42,390 nt of DNA from an uncultured Bacteroidota bacterium (GTDB taxonomy: Bacteria > Bacteroidota > Bacteroidia > Chitinophagales > Chitinophagaceae), in assembly GCA_903821465.1 (NCBI GenBank), contig CAIJLK010000137.1:1-42390 (forward strand), read 5' to 3'. Positions 29,730-38,117 of the stretch are shown here, in pieces; positions within the stretch are counted from its first letter, which is position 1; each line of letters opens with the position of its first letter. The position numbers were made by a program, and so were the translations under genes. The notes beneath the pieces were generated by a model that saw only the letters and a program-made list of their open reading frames with translations, made no database searches and was not told the DNA's origin.

Positions 29730-30275
29730 ATGTCCCCCAGCGATAAAGAACTCTTAGCTCAATTTTCGGATAGTTCAACCAAGGAAAAAGGGTATACATC
29801 GATCATACGTAAATATCAGGAAAAGTTATATTGGCATATCAGGAGAATGGTAATAGTACATGCCGATGCAGATGATATTCTTCAAAATGTGTTTATTAAA
29901 GTTTGGAAGGGATTGGAAAATTTTCGGGAAGATAGTCAGCTTTATACCTGGCTCTATCGTATTGCCACTAATGAAACCCTGAGTTTTCTGGAGAAACAGA
30001 AGAAGACAGCTACCCTGAGTTTAAGCGATTTGGAAACCAGTTTAGAGAATAAAATGAAGGCGGATACTTATTTCGACAGTAATCAATTGCAATGGCGGTT
30101 ACAAATGGCGATACTGGAACTGCCTGAAAAACAGCGACTTGTATTCAATTTACGTTATTATGATGCCATGCCTTATGAGCAAATGAGTAAGATTTTAGAC
30201 ACCAGTGAGGGGGCTTTGAAAGCCAGTTATCATCATGCAGCGAAAAAAATAGAGGCCTTCTTAAAAAATTATTAA
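29730..30275 (+). CDS. ECF-type RNA polymerase sigma factor
   Basis: A 181-residue ECF sigma factor. Region 2 spans about residues 20-95 (YQEKLYWHIRRMVIVHADADDILQNVFIKVWKGL, then FREDSQLYTWLYRIATNETL), including the DDxxQ-x-VF-x-KxW core-binding and -10 recognition pattern. Region 4 spans about residues 125-178 (LPEKQRLVFNLRYYDAMPYEQMSKIL, then the helix-turn-helix SEGALKASYHHAAKKIEAFL) for -35 recognition. A single-pass protein gene and a Spy-like periplasmic protein gene follow, an arrangement seen in envelope-stress modules. Its own promoter at 29671-29702 looks housekeeping-like. Confidence 0.92.
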   Translation: MSPSDKELLAQFSDSSTKEKGYTSIIRKYQEKLYWHIRRMVIVHADADDILQNVFIKVWKGLENFREDSQLYTWLYRIATNETLSFLEKQKKTATLSLSDLETSLENKMKADTYFDSNQLQWRLQMAILELPEKQRLVFNLRYYDAMPYEQMSKILDTSEGALKASYHHAAKKIEAFLKNY

Positions 30276-30303
30276 ACCATTCGATCATAAATTAGTCAAA
30301 TAA

Positions 30304-30807
30304 ATGTTGGAACCCCAGAACACCATACTAGAGGAATTAAAAGAAATCGCGCCTAGCTTAAGGCAAGTTGGAAACGATATGCCATTTAAGATGCAGGAGG
30401 GATATTTTGAAAACCTCTCTGAAAATATACTTCAAAAGGCGAAAACAACTCCAGTAGTTCCCATGAAAAAAATGCGGAATTGGATGAGTTATGCTGCGGC
30501 AGCGATGCTTACAGCTGTGATGGTGATTGGTTCTTTTATGTATTCAGATCAAAAGCAGGGAACTGATTTTGAAAAATATCGGCAGCTCGATATTGCTTCT
30601 GCTCTTGATCAGGCTACGGAGGCCGATTTATACGACTATCTTGATAATAATCCGGAAGTTAGCACAGAAGATCTGGTGGAGAATGAACCTACGGCTATAC
30701 CCAATGCGCAAGAAAAAATTCAAGCCCTAAGTAATGAGAACTTACATCATTATTTAAATGAAAATAAATATCTCGAACCTACTAATGTGGGGATAAATGA
30801 AAACTAG
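30304..30807 (+). CDS. Probable anti-sigma factor, single-pass membrane protein
   Basis: A 167-residue protein with a cytoplasmic N-terminus (about 1-58), one transmembrane helix (about 62-80, MSYAAAAMLTAVMVIGSFMYS) and an acidic periplasmic domain. It starts 28 bases after the ECF sigma gene, and the topology is that of anti-sigma factors that hold the sigma factor at the membrane. I see no zinc-binding ZAS motif (HxxxCxxC), so assignment rests on position and layout. The C-terminal part has the repeated pattern DLYDYLDNNPE / NLHHYLNENKY. Its stop is four bases before the start of the Spy-like gene. Confidence 0.65.
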   Translation: MLEPQNTILEELKEIAPSLRQVGNDMPFKMQEGYFENLSENILQKAKTTPVVPMKKMRNWMSYAAAAMLTAVMVIGSFMYSDQKQGTDFEKYRQLDIASALDQATEADLYDYLDNNPEVSTEDLVENEPTAIPNAQEKIQALSNENLHHYLNENKYLEPTNVGINEN

Positions 30808-30811
30808 CATC

Positions 30812-31264
30812 ATGAAAAAAAATCTACTCATTGTATTATTAGCGCTGTTATCAATAACAAGCTACGCTCAGAAGCCACCAAAGGCAGATGGCCCTAATCA
30901 GGGGCAGCGGCCCCCAAAACCAGAGGATCGGCCGAATGTAATGGGACTAAAAATCGCTTTTATTACCCGTAATTTGATGCTTTCTACCGAGGAAGCGCAA
31001 AAATTCTGGCCAGTTTATTATGATTATTCAGATAAAGTTAGAACTTTGCGGACTGAATCGAAAGATGATGAGTTGGCTTTTGAAGAAAAGCTGTTAGCGG
31101 AGAGAAAGAAATTCAAAGTTGAAATGAAAAAAATTCTGGGAACAGACGAACGTGCAAATAAAGCATTGTCGGTTGATAGAGAATTCAACAATGTATTAAA
31201 AAAAGAATTACAAGAACGCAGAGCCCAGCGTGAAAAAAATAAAGAGACTAAAGAGAACAAATAA
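30812..31264 (+). CDS. Spy/CpxP-like periplasmic protein
   Basis: A 150-residue exported protein: signal peptide MKKNLLIVLLALLSITSYAQ. I use the ATG at 30812, as the five residues before it (from 30797) would overlap the preceding gene and spoil the signal peptide. After a proline-rich stretch (PPKADGPNQGQRPPKPEDRP, 22-41) comes a helical region (LSTEEAQKFWPVYYDYSDKVRTLRTE) and a highly charged C-terminal helix ending in KENK, the build of Spy/CpxP-type LTxxQ-like chaperones. In position it is the third gene of the sigma/anti-sigma cluster and may be a sensor, chaperone or regulon product of that system. Confidence 0.65.
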   Translation: MKKNLLIVLLALLSITSYAQKPPKADGPNQGQRPPKPEDRPNVMGLKIAFITRNLMLSTEEAQKFWPVYYDYSDKVRTLRTESKDDELAFEEKLLAERKKFKVEMKKILGTDERANKALSVDREFNNVLKKELQERRAQREKNKETKENK

Positions 31265-31288
31265 AAGGGGGGACACTTTTATTTTGTA

Positions 31289-31315
31289 AAGAGTGCTACC
31301 GGTGGTGGCACTCTT
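31289..31315. terminator. Bidirectional terminator between convergent genes
   Basis: AAGAGTGCTACC (31289-31300) pairs with GGTGGCACTCTT (31304-31315), 12 bp with one G-T wobble and loop GGT. T-rich sequence follows on the plus strand (AATTTTT), and it lies between the Spy-like gene (plus) and the hydrolase gene (minus). Confidence 0.75.
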
Positions 31316-31320
31316 AATTT

Positions 31321-32070
31321 TTAGGATATCCTCCAAACAGGATGTTGGATATCATGATAGAAGAGGAAGGTCCATTTTTTTTCTTGTCCCTCCTGCCACC
31401 AGCGCTGACGTAGTTCCATACACATCTTTCCGTCGTAGTCGTATTTAGCAACGAACTTACTTTTCATCTGTTGTAATTGAGGGGCAACATCTCCACCAAA
31501 AAAAGTAATTTCATCTGCTTCATGGATCCAAAAAACTTGATGAAAAAGACAATGACCACCCGTTAATTGATAAAATATATAATCATCAATCCAACCTTCA
31601 TCTTCTAAGAGCCAAACAACTTTACTAAACGCTTCTAATAATTCAAAATCGCTACTCGTATAAGAGCTTGTGCCATGTTCCATTGCGTAATCGAATTCGC
31701 GTTGTTGGATATAATAAGTGGCGTAGGGAAAGCTAATAAAACGTTCTTCAGTTTGATGTGGTTTAATGGTAATGCCACCCGCATGGTCTTTGTGTAAATG
31801 ACTCATCAACACTTTAGTAACCTGCGAAGGATTGATACCCAGTTTCATTAAATTATTATGGAGTTCTGGTGTTCCATTCGCATCTAAATAACCAAGGCCT
31901 GTATCTAAGAGGATCACGTCTTTTTCTGTAATGATTACAAAGGGTTGGATCTCTACTAATAAGCTGCCAACGGGTCTGCTATTTAATTGTTCGGATTGTT
32001 GATCAAAGGGTACGAAAACCTTTGTTTTATCAATCGTATAACTACCTTCTGAAATTGGAATGATCCGCAT
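31321..32070 (-). CDS. Metallo-beta-lactamase-fold hydrolase
   Basis: A 249-residue cytoplasmic hydrolase. The metal-binding motif HLHKDH (His91, His93, Asp95, His96) stands at MSHLHKDHAGG, as expected after the beta-strand that ends VILLDTGLG. Further conserved His in GGHCLFHQVFW (about 170-180) and Asp in FFGGDVAPQ complete the di-metal site. Substrate is unknown; members act as lactonases, phosphodiesterases or thiolesterases, and this sequence has no specific diagnostic motif. It is the last gene of the mre cluster, 13 bases after rodA. Confidence 0.85.
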   Translation of the reverse strand: MRIIPISEGSYTIDKTKVFVPFDQQSEQLNSRPVGSLLVEIQPFVIITEKDVILLDTGLGYLDANGTPELHNNLMKLGINPSQVTKVLMSHLHKDHAGGITIKPHQTEERFISFPYATYYIQQREFDYAMEHGTSSYTSSDFELLEAFSKVVWLLEDEGWIDDYIFYQLTGGHCLFHQVFWIHEADEITFFGGDVAPQLQQMKSKFVAKYDYDGKMCMELRQRWWQEGQEKKWTFLFYHDIQHPVWRIS

Positions 32071-32083
32071 TGTAACTTAATTT

Positions 32084-33430
32084 TTAGCGTAATACCATTT
32101 GACGGTCCGCATCCAATCGTAATAAAATAAATATCAAAACTGTAAAAGTAAGTAACGACGATCCGCCATAACTAATTAATGGAAGCGCGATACCAATGAT
32201 AGGAAACAAACCAATGGTCATACAAACATTCACTGTTATATGAAAGAATAAAATACTCGCAACGCTATAGGCATAGACCCTGCTAAAAGTACTTCGCTGT
32301 CTTTCAGCAATATTTACAATTCTGATTAATAAGAATAAATAAATGAGTAAGAATGTAGCGCATCCAACAAATCCAAATGCCTCACCAAGCGAAGTGAAAA
32401 TAAAATCGGTATGTTGTTCTGGAACATATTTGCCTCGGGTCTGTGTTCCTTTCAAGAATCCTCGTCCGCTAAAACCGCCAGAACCAATGGCAATCTTACT
32501 TTGCCTAACATTATAATCATCGGGTTTAAAAGAAGCTTTTGCTCCAGCTGCTATTTCAGATTTATTATGTTTGTTCTGACTACAATCGTAGTCCTTACCA
32601 ACGGCACTATAAATACGCTGACTCTGATAACACTCAAATACATTGTTGAAAATATAGGGCACAGCAAATCTTTGTATGCCTACGCAAATGGCCCAGGTAG
32701 CAACAATAATTAAAAGCAACTTACTGCTTCTTTTAATCTGTCTGCGTAGAATATAAATCAGAAGGGCCGCAATAGCGGTAAGAATAATTGCTAACACATT
32801 CGGTTCAACAATTAAAGTAGCTACTACCAATGCACCAAATGAAATGCCAACAACCAAGATACCCGCAGGTAAACCCTCACGATACATAGCAATGAAAAAA
32901 CTCAGGTACACCAGAGCTAATCCTGTTTCATGTTGAAATCGAGCAAGTACTGCTGGAAATAAAACAATGCCAACTGCAATTAATTGAGAACGGGTTTTGG
33001 TGAAATCCATATTCTGCATCGACAGGTATTTTGCCAATGCGAGTGCAGCAAATATTTTACAAAGCTCTGCAGGTTGTAAATTAAATCCGCCGCCAAGTGC
33101 GATCCAACTTTTTGAACCCTTGATATCTTTCCCAATCACAAAAGTTGCCAACATTAATAGAATCCCGAAAGCATAACCAAGGTTAGCAAATGCAGTAAAC
33201 AATTTACTATCCGCCAATAAAATAAATGTGGCAATCAGTGTACATACGCCTGCAAAAATTAATTGTTTGCTATAATTTGTTTTGCCACCTAAAAATAGTT
33301 GCAACCAATTAGTACCTGTGCGATATTCTACCATGAATATGCAAAGGATCCCAATAGCAACAAGGATTGCATAAAGCGCAACGATAGTCCAATCCACCCC
33401 TCTTGAAACAGAATTATTTCTTGTATTCAT
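32084..33430 (-). CDS. rodA: Rod-shape-determining glycosyltransferase RodA
   Basis: A 448-residue SEDS protein with about ten transmembrane segments. RodA polymerises lipid II glycan for sidewall growth with the class B PBP encoded just upstream. Matching motifs are GSKSWIALGGGFNLQPAEL, NVRQSKIAIGSGGFSGRGFLKGTQ and EQHTDFIFTSLGE (catalytic Asp342). Between PYIF and DYNVRQSK there is an extended segment (about 265-303) with Cys267 and Cys283, longer than in E. coli RodA. The usual QPDxG motif reads QHETG here (about 166-170). It begins one base after the pbp2 stop, in the mreB-to-rodA order typical of the elongasome cluster. Confidence 0.93.
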   Translation of the reverse strand: MNTRNNSVSRGVDWTIVALYAILVAIGILCIFMVEYRTGTNWLQLFLGGKTNYSKQLIFAGVCTLIATFILLADSKLFTAFANLGYAFGILLMLATFVIGKDIKGSKSWIALGGGFNLQPAELCKIFAALALAKYLSMQNMDFTKTRSQLIAVGIVLFPAVLARFQHETGLALVYLSFFIAMYREGLPAGILVVGISFGALVVATLIVEPNVLAIILTAIAALLIYILRRQIKRSSKLLLIIVATWAICVGIQRFAVPYIFNNVFECYQSQRIYSAVGKDYDCSQNKHNKSEIAAGAKASFKPDDYNVRQSKIAIGSGGFSGRGFLKGTQTRGKYVPEQHTDFIFTSLGEAFGFVGCATFLLIYLFLLIRIVNIAERQRSTFSRVYAYSVASILFFHITVNVCMTIGLFPIIGIALPLISYGGSSLLTFTVLIFILLRLDADRQMVLR

Positions 33431-33431
33431 T

Positions 33432-35486
33432 TTATGCCTTTAATTTTTTATTGTCGGGCAAGAGCATTACTAATTGCTCTTTATTATTTTCATTGTTGAT
33501 TGGCATCTTATCGTTATTCTCTTCTTCTGTGTTATTCTTTTTTTCTTCAGCTTCAAGTTCTGCTTTTGCGGCAGCAGCTTCCTGAGCTAATTTAGCCTGA
33601 CGTTGATTGTCTTTTCTTACATACCAATCTTTAATAGCGCTAGGAATTAAATCAGCTTTTGAAATACGTTCAACTTCTTCTAATCGATCAGTAGCGATTG
33701 TATCGTTCAAATATTTTTCCATCATGAACGCGCCGATCGGACCGGCCCATGTAGATCCGTAACCTGCATTTTCAACTATTACGGCAACGGCAATGGTAGG
33801 ATTATCTTTTGGTGCAAAGCAAACAAAGAGTGAGTGGTTTTTTCCATGTGGATTTTGTGCAGTACCCGTTTTGGCGCAATACTCCACTCCAGGAACTTTA
33901 ATGCCTGCGGCTGTTCCATAAATAGTTACATCATGCATTCCTTCGTGTACTGCTCTGAATACGGTATCGGCAGTATGTGTTACCACATGCTTACTTCTAT
34001 ATTTTGCTAAATAAACAGTATCGTCTTTTTCTTCCTGTTCAATGCTATCAACAAAGTGTGGCGTATAATAATAGCCCTTGTTCGCAATGATGCACATCAT
34101 ATTGGCGAGTTGTATTGGAGTGGCAGTCATTTTATCCTGCCCAATCCCAAGAGTTAAAATAGTACAGCTATTCCATCTGTTTCTGCCATATGCTTTGTTA
34201 TACACAGCAGTATCTGGAACGCTTGCTTTGTTCTCGCTGGGTAGATCAACATCGAGTGCAGTACCCAGCCCAAATTTATTCATGTACTCTTTCCATTTCA
34301 AATAGCCTAGGGTAGAATTATGGTATTCCGGATTATCGATCGCCATTCGGAATACTTGTGAGAAATAGGAGTTGCAAGAGTTTGCAAGAGCCAATCTCAG
34401 TGATGCAGCATGTCCCGCATTCTTGTGTTCGCATTTAACAGTAACGCCACAACTAGTATAAGAACCATAACAAGGATAACCATAATTCGGTGTGATTATT
34501 CCTTCATCTAATGCAATCACGGCACCGAGTGGTTTAAAGGTAGAGCCCGGAGGGTACTGACCTTTAATGGCGCGATTAAACATGGGGCGTGCTGTATCGA
34601 GCAGCATTCTTCCCAGATTTTTTCTTCTCGCACTACCCGTTAAATCGTTTGGATTATAATTCGGAGAAGAAACCATCGCAATGATGCCGCCTGTTTTTGG
34701 ATTGATGGCAACTGCACTTCCAATTTTATTGGCTAATAATTTTTCGGCCAATTGCTGAACTTCTACATCCACGCTGGTATATAAATTTCTACCTGCAACT
34801 GCACTGGTATCGTACATACCATTTTCATAGGGTCCCTGGATCCGGCTTTTATTATCTCTGATAAAACGTTTAATGCCACGTTCGCCCATTAATACTTTCT
34901 CGTAAGTTCTTTCTAGTCCATTCATTCCGGCATAGTCGCCCATTTCATAACCATCTTCCTTATGTCTTCTCAAGAAGCCTGTATCTACTTCTGCAATATA
35001 TCCGAGAACCTGTGCACCGGTATTATAAGGATAGGTTCGAACAGAACGATCAATCAAATTGAAGCCTGGAAATTTATACATGTTCTCGTAGAGCTTAGCG
35101 TATAATTCCTGCGTCAATAAGGCCTCAAAAATACTTGGCTTCACACTAGTATTCTTGAAAACAATTTCATGCATTCTTTTTTTGTACTCAGTTGTATCGA
35201 TATTTAAAATTCTGCAAAGTGCTAGTGTGTCAGTTCCTTTAGATTCAACAGGGGTAACTACTAAATCGTAACTAATGGTATTTTCTAACATCGCTTTTCT
35301 TTTACGATCATAGATAATACCTCTATCGGGATAAACGATTTTTCTATAAATGGCATTGTTCTCAGCTGCCATCTTGTATTTTGAAGAAAATATTTGCAGG
35401 TTGATGAGTTGTATCAGGATCACTACAAATATCAAAAGGAAAATGATTTGTACTACCCGGCTTCTGCTTTGATTAAATACAGACAT
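33432..35486 (-). CDS. mrdA: Penicillin-binding protein 2
   Basis: A 684-residue class B PBP, the transpeptidase partner of RodA in elongation. There is one transmembrane helix (about 12-33), a pedestal/dimerisation domain (about 45-230, starting VYPDRGIIYDRKRK), and a transpeptidase domain: Ser315-Thr-Phe-Lys318 (nucleophile), Ser370-Cys-Asn372 and Lys539-Thr-Gly541. Between the first two motifs lie Cys339, Cys346, Cys352 and His354/His359. The C-terminus from about 620 is a long charged and asparagine-rich tail (EAAAAKAELEAEEKKNNTEE) that may lie disordered in the periplasm. mreD ends 10 bases upstream and rodA starts one base downstream. Confidence 0.95.
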   Translation of the reverse strand: MSVFNQSRSRVVQIIFLLIFVVILIQLINLQIFSSKYKMAAENNAIYRKIVYPDRGIIYDRKRKAMLENTISYDLVVTPVESKGTDTLALCRILNIDTTEYKKRMHEIVFKNTSVKPSIFEALLTQELYAKLYENMYKFPGFNLIDRSVRTYPYNTGAQVLGYIAEVDTGFLRRHKEDGYEMGDYAGMNGLERTYEKVLMGERGIKRFIRDNKSRIQGPYENGMYDTSAVAGRNLYTSVDVEVQQLAEKLLANKIGSAVAINPKTGGIIAMVSSPNYNPNDLTGSARRKNLGRMLLDTARPMFNRAIKGQYPPGSTFKPLGAVIALDEGIITPNYGYPCYGSYTSCGVTVKCEHKNAGHAASLRLALANSCNSYFSQVFRMAIDNPEYHNSTLGYLKWKEYMNKFGLGTALDVDLPSENKASVPDTAVYNKAYGRNRWNSCTILTLGIGQDKMTATPIQLANMMCIIANKGYYYTPHFVDSIEQEEKDDTVYLAKYRSKHVVTHTADTVFRAVHEGMHDVTIYGTAAGIKVPGVEYCAKTGTAQNPHGKNHSLFVCFAPKDNPTIAVAVIVENAGYGSTWAGPIGAFMMEKYLNDTIATDRLEEVERISKADLIPSAIKDWYVRKDNQRQAKLAQEAAAAKAELEAEEKKNNTEEENNDKMPINNENNKEQLVMLLPDNKKLKA

Positions 35487-35496
35487 AGTAGGAGTT

Positions 35497-36030
35497 TTAT
35501 GCGGCGTTGGTACGGAATTTGGCTTTGCGGAAGAAAAGCATTTCTGTAATGAAAATGAGTAATAAACTAATTGCAGTTGTTCCTGCTACTTTTCCAAGAA
35601 AGTAAACAAAGTTGCCGAACTGCAACCATTCGATCAATACCAATAAGAAATGGTGTAAGAAAGTTAGGATCACGATATACAAACTATAAGGAGCCCATCC
35701 CATGCTTTTAATACTAGGTTCGATGTAACTGTTCTCGGTAGTATCCTGTGGAATCAATAAGTTCAAAAGGAAGGGGCGTAGATAGGCGATCAGCACACAA
35801 GCTGCAGCATGCAATCCCCCCACGCCGGTAAAATAATCGAGAGTAGTGCCAAAAAGAAAAGCCACGATCAATAAAAAGAAACGATTGATATTGAAGGGAA
35901 GCCAAAGGATAAAAAGGAAATAGATATAGGGAATAATGAACTGATGCAATGGCGGCACTTCATTCAAAATAAACACCTGAAAGAGGATGAACAAAATAAA
36001 TCGGATAATATTTTTGATATAGTCGCTCAT
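35497..36030 (-). CDS. mreD: Rod shape-determining protein MreD
   Basis: A 177-residue polytopic membrane protein with about five transmembrane helices; MreD members are this size and hydrophobicity, and helps couple MreB to the PBP2/RodA machine. Its identification rests on position between mreC and pbp2 and on hydrophobic character (FILFQVFILNEVPPL, LLIVAFLFGTTLDYFTG), since MreD proteins share little sequence. Its ATG overlaps the end of mreC by one base (the TAATG type junction), implying translational coupling. Confidence 0.88.
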   Translation of the reverse strand: MSDYIKNIIRFILFILFQVFILNEVPPLHQFIIPYIYFLFILWLPFNINRFFLLIVAFLFGTTLDYFTGVGGLHAAACVLIAYLRPFLLNLLIPQDTTENSYIEPSIKSMGWAPYSLYIVILTFLHHFLLVLIEWLQFGNFVYFLGKVAGTTAISLLLIFITEMLFFRKAKFRTNAA

Positions 36031-36878
36031 TAATTTTTTTCTGGTATGGATTCAATAGCGGTTTGTTCAGCATAGCGTAAATTCTCTACTAAATAAACAT
36101 ATTGAATGGAGAAAAAATTGGTTGCTGTTTTTACTTTTAGTGTATAAAAATTACTCGAAGGATCCGCCACAACACTGTTTATGGTACCTACCAATAAGTG
36201 TGATGGAAAGTTGGCAGAATAGGTGCTGGTTAATACGCTATCGCCCTTTGCTACTTTAGCACTCTTCGGAATATTTTTTAATAAAAGATAGTTGGGGTCT
36301 ACGCCATCCCATTCAATGCTTCCCGCAATATTATCTTTTTTTAGCATGGCACTCACGCGGCTATTACGGTGCAGTAAACTCATGACGCGTGCATTATTTT
36401 CACTCACAATAACTACCACGCCAACAATACCATCAGAGCTAATCACGGCCATACCTTTTTTAACTCCTTGCAAACTACCTCTTTCTAAAGTAAGGTAATT
36501 GGTTTGAAGGGTAACAGTATTACCGATTACTTTAGCAGGGAAAAGTGTGTACTTACGAATTTTTCCAAGGCTATCTCTAACAGTTGAATCGATCAAAGTT
36601 TTTTTAGAACTATCAACGGCCTGGAAATTAATAGGTAATAGATTTCTGAGACGGGCATTCTCGGCCACCAACTGTTCATTGGTTTCGCGTAAGCTAAAAT
36701 AGTAGCGCCAATTATTGTATTGTTTATCGAATCTACCAGTGATTTCGTTGGATGCGGAACTGAAAAACACCTGATGTGTTTTGCTGCTATTGCTGAGTAA
36801 AACAATACATGCAATTTCCAACAGCAGGAAGCTGAGGAAAGTGAAATTGCGTTGTATAAATAAGAAAATGTTTTTCAA
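36030..36878 (-). CDS. mreC: Rod shape-determining protein MreC
   Basis: A 282-residue periplasmic scaffold: one transmembrane helix (about 12-30), a coiled-coil that begins near NEQLVAENARLRNL (about 68-82), and a beta-barrel domain (about 110-265) with GNTVTLQTNYLTLERGSLQG and GIVGVVV. It bridges MreB filaments to PBP2. The start codon is TTG at 36878: no ATG precedes the transmembrane segment, and an in-frame stop lies four codons upstream (36888-36890); an ATT at 36887 is the only other candidate. The reason for a non-ATG start, and whether it lowers expression relative to mreB, is not shown by the sequence. Confidence 0.92.
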   Translation of the reverse strand: MKNIFLFIQRNFTFLSFLLLEIACIVLLSNSSKTHQVFFSSASNEITGRFDKQYNNWRYYFSLRETNEQLVAENARLRNLLPINFQAVDSSKKTLIDSTVRDSLGKIRKYTLFPAKVIGNTVTLQTNYLTLERGSLQGVKKGMAVISSDGIVGVVVIVSENNARVMSLLHRNSRVSAMLKKDNIAGSIEWDGVDPNYLLLKNIPKSAKVAKGDSVLTSTYSANFPSHLLVGTINSVVADPSSNFYTLKVKTATNFFSIQYVYLVENLRYAEQTAIESIPEKN

Positions 36879-36958
36879 AGCAGAAATTCAATTACTTGAT
36901 ACGGGTTAGTAATGCAGGATAAACGAAAAAATCAGTCCTGAATTGCACTCGGCCCATT

Positions 36959-37984
36959 TTATCTCATAATGAATGGGAAACGCTGATAATTTTTCAATGC
37001 CAAACCAGTACCGCGAACAACACTCTTCAATGGGTCGTCGGCAATATGCACAGGTAATTTGATTTTGTTTGCGAGACGTTTATCCAATCCGCGCAGCAAT
37101 GCACCGCCACCAGTCAAATAAAGACCACGGCGGTAAATATCACCAGCTAATTCAGGAGGAGTTGTTTCCAATGCTTTGAGGATTGCTTCTTCAATTTTAA
37201 AAATACTCTTATCCAGCGCTTCAGCGATTTCTTGGTAGCTCACCATGATCTGCTTAGGAATACCTGTAACCAAGTCACGTCCGTTTACAGGCATATCATC
37301 TGGTGGATTATCCAAATCCTTCATGGCAGCACCCACAGTAATTTTAATTTGTTCAGCAGTACGTTCACCAATTAATAAACTATGGTAACGACGAAGGGCT
37401 TCCATGATATCGGCAGTAAATTCATCCCCTGCAATACGAATACTTTGATCACAAACAATACCCGCTAAAGCAATTACAGTAATACCGGTAGTACCACCAC
37501 CGATATCGATGATCATATTACCAACGGGCTCTTCCACATCTATACCAATACCCAGGGCAGCAGCCATAGGTTCATGAATCATGTATACTTCTTTAGCACC
37601 TGCTTGTTCTGCACTATCTCTAACTGCACGTTTCTCCACTTCGGTAATGGAAGAGGGAATACAAATTACCATTCTCCAGCTAGGAGGGAATAAGGGCTTT
37701 TTGGGATAGATCATTTTGATCAACTCTCTGATCATTAACTCTGCTGCATTAAAATCGGCAATTACGCCATCTTTCAAGGGACGTACCGTGCGAATACTTT
37801 CGTGAGTTTTTTCATGCATCATTAATGCACGCTTACCCACGGCTAAAACTTCCTTCGGATTATTGCGGTTTAAGGCAACAATGGAGGGTTCATTTACCAC
37901 AACTTCATCATTATGAATGATTAAGGTATTTGCAGTACCTAAGTCAATGGCAATCTCTTGTGTAAAAAAGTTAAACAATCCCAT
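36959..37984 (-). CDS. mreB: Rod shape-determining protein MreB
   Basis: A 341-residue bacterial actin. The phosphate-1 motif DLGTANTL (14-21), phosphate-2 IDIGGGTTGITV (about 159-170) and adenosine motif GGGALLRGLDKRL (about 292-304) are intact, so it should bind ATP and polymerise. It directs the elongation machinery made by the downstream mreC, mreD, pbp2 and rodA genes. The first residues MGLFNFF may form a short membrane-contact element. A candidate promoter lies at 38022-38052, and mreC starts 80 bases after the mreB stop, leaving room for regulation between the two. Confidence 0.97.
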   Translation of the reverse strand: MGLFNFFTQEIAIDLGTANTLIIHNDEVVVNEPSIVALNRNNPKEVLAVGKRALMMHEKTHESIRTVRPLKDGVIADFNAAELMIRELIKMIYPKKPLFPPSWRMVICIPSSITEVEKRAVRDSAEQAGAKEVYMIHEPMAAALGIGIDVEEPVGNMIIDIGGGTTGITVIALAGIVCDQSIRIAGDEFTADIMEALRRYHSLLIGERTAEQIKITVGAAMKDLDNPPDDMPVNGRDLVTGIPKQIMVSYQEIAEALDKSIFKIEEAILKALETTPPELAGDIYRRGLYLTGGGALLRGLDKRLANKIKLPVHIADDPLKSVVRGTGLALKNYQRFPFIMR

Positions 37985-38021
37985 TATATATAATAAGTTC
38001 GAATGTGTGATTTAATGCTTG

Positions 38022-38052
38022 CAAAGATGTCTTTATTAATTGGAATTAACAA
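38022..38052 (-). promoter_or_regulatory. Possible promoter for the mre operon
   Basis: On the minus strand TTG (38052-38050) is followed after 20 bases by CATCTTTG (38029-38022), which differs from TAnnTTTG at one position. This fits the Bacteroidota -33/-7 pattern and gives a leader of about 30-35 bases before the mreB ATG. Confidence 0.4.
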
Positions 38053-38117
38053 AGGCTTACCTTTGATTTTTCAAGGGTTTGTGGATATTAACAGCAGATT
38101 TAGTTAATAAACTGCAT

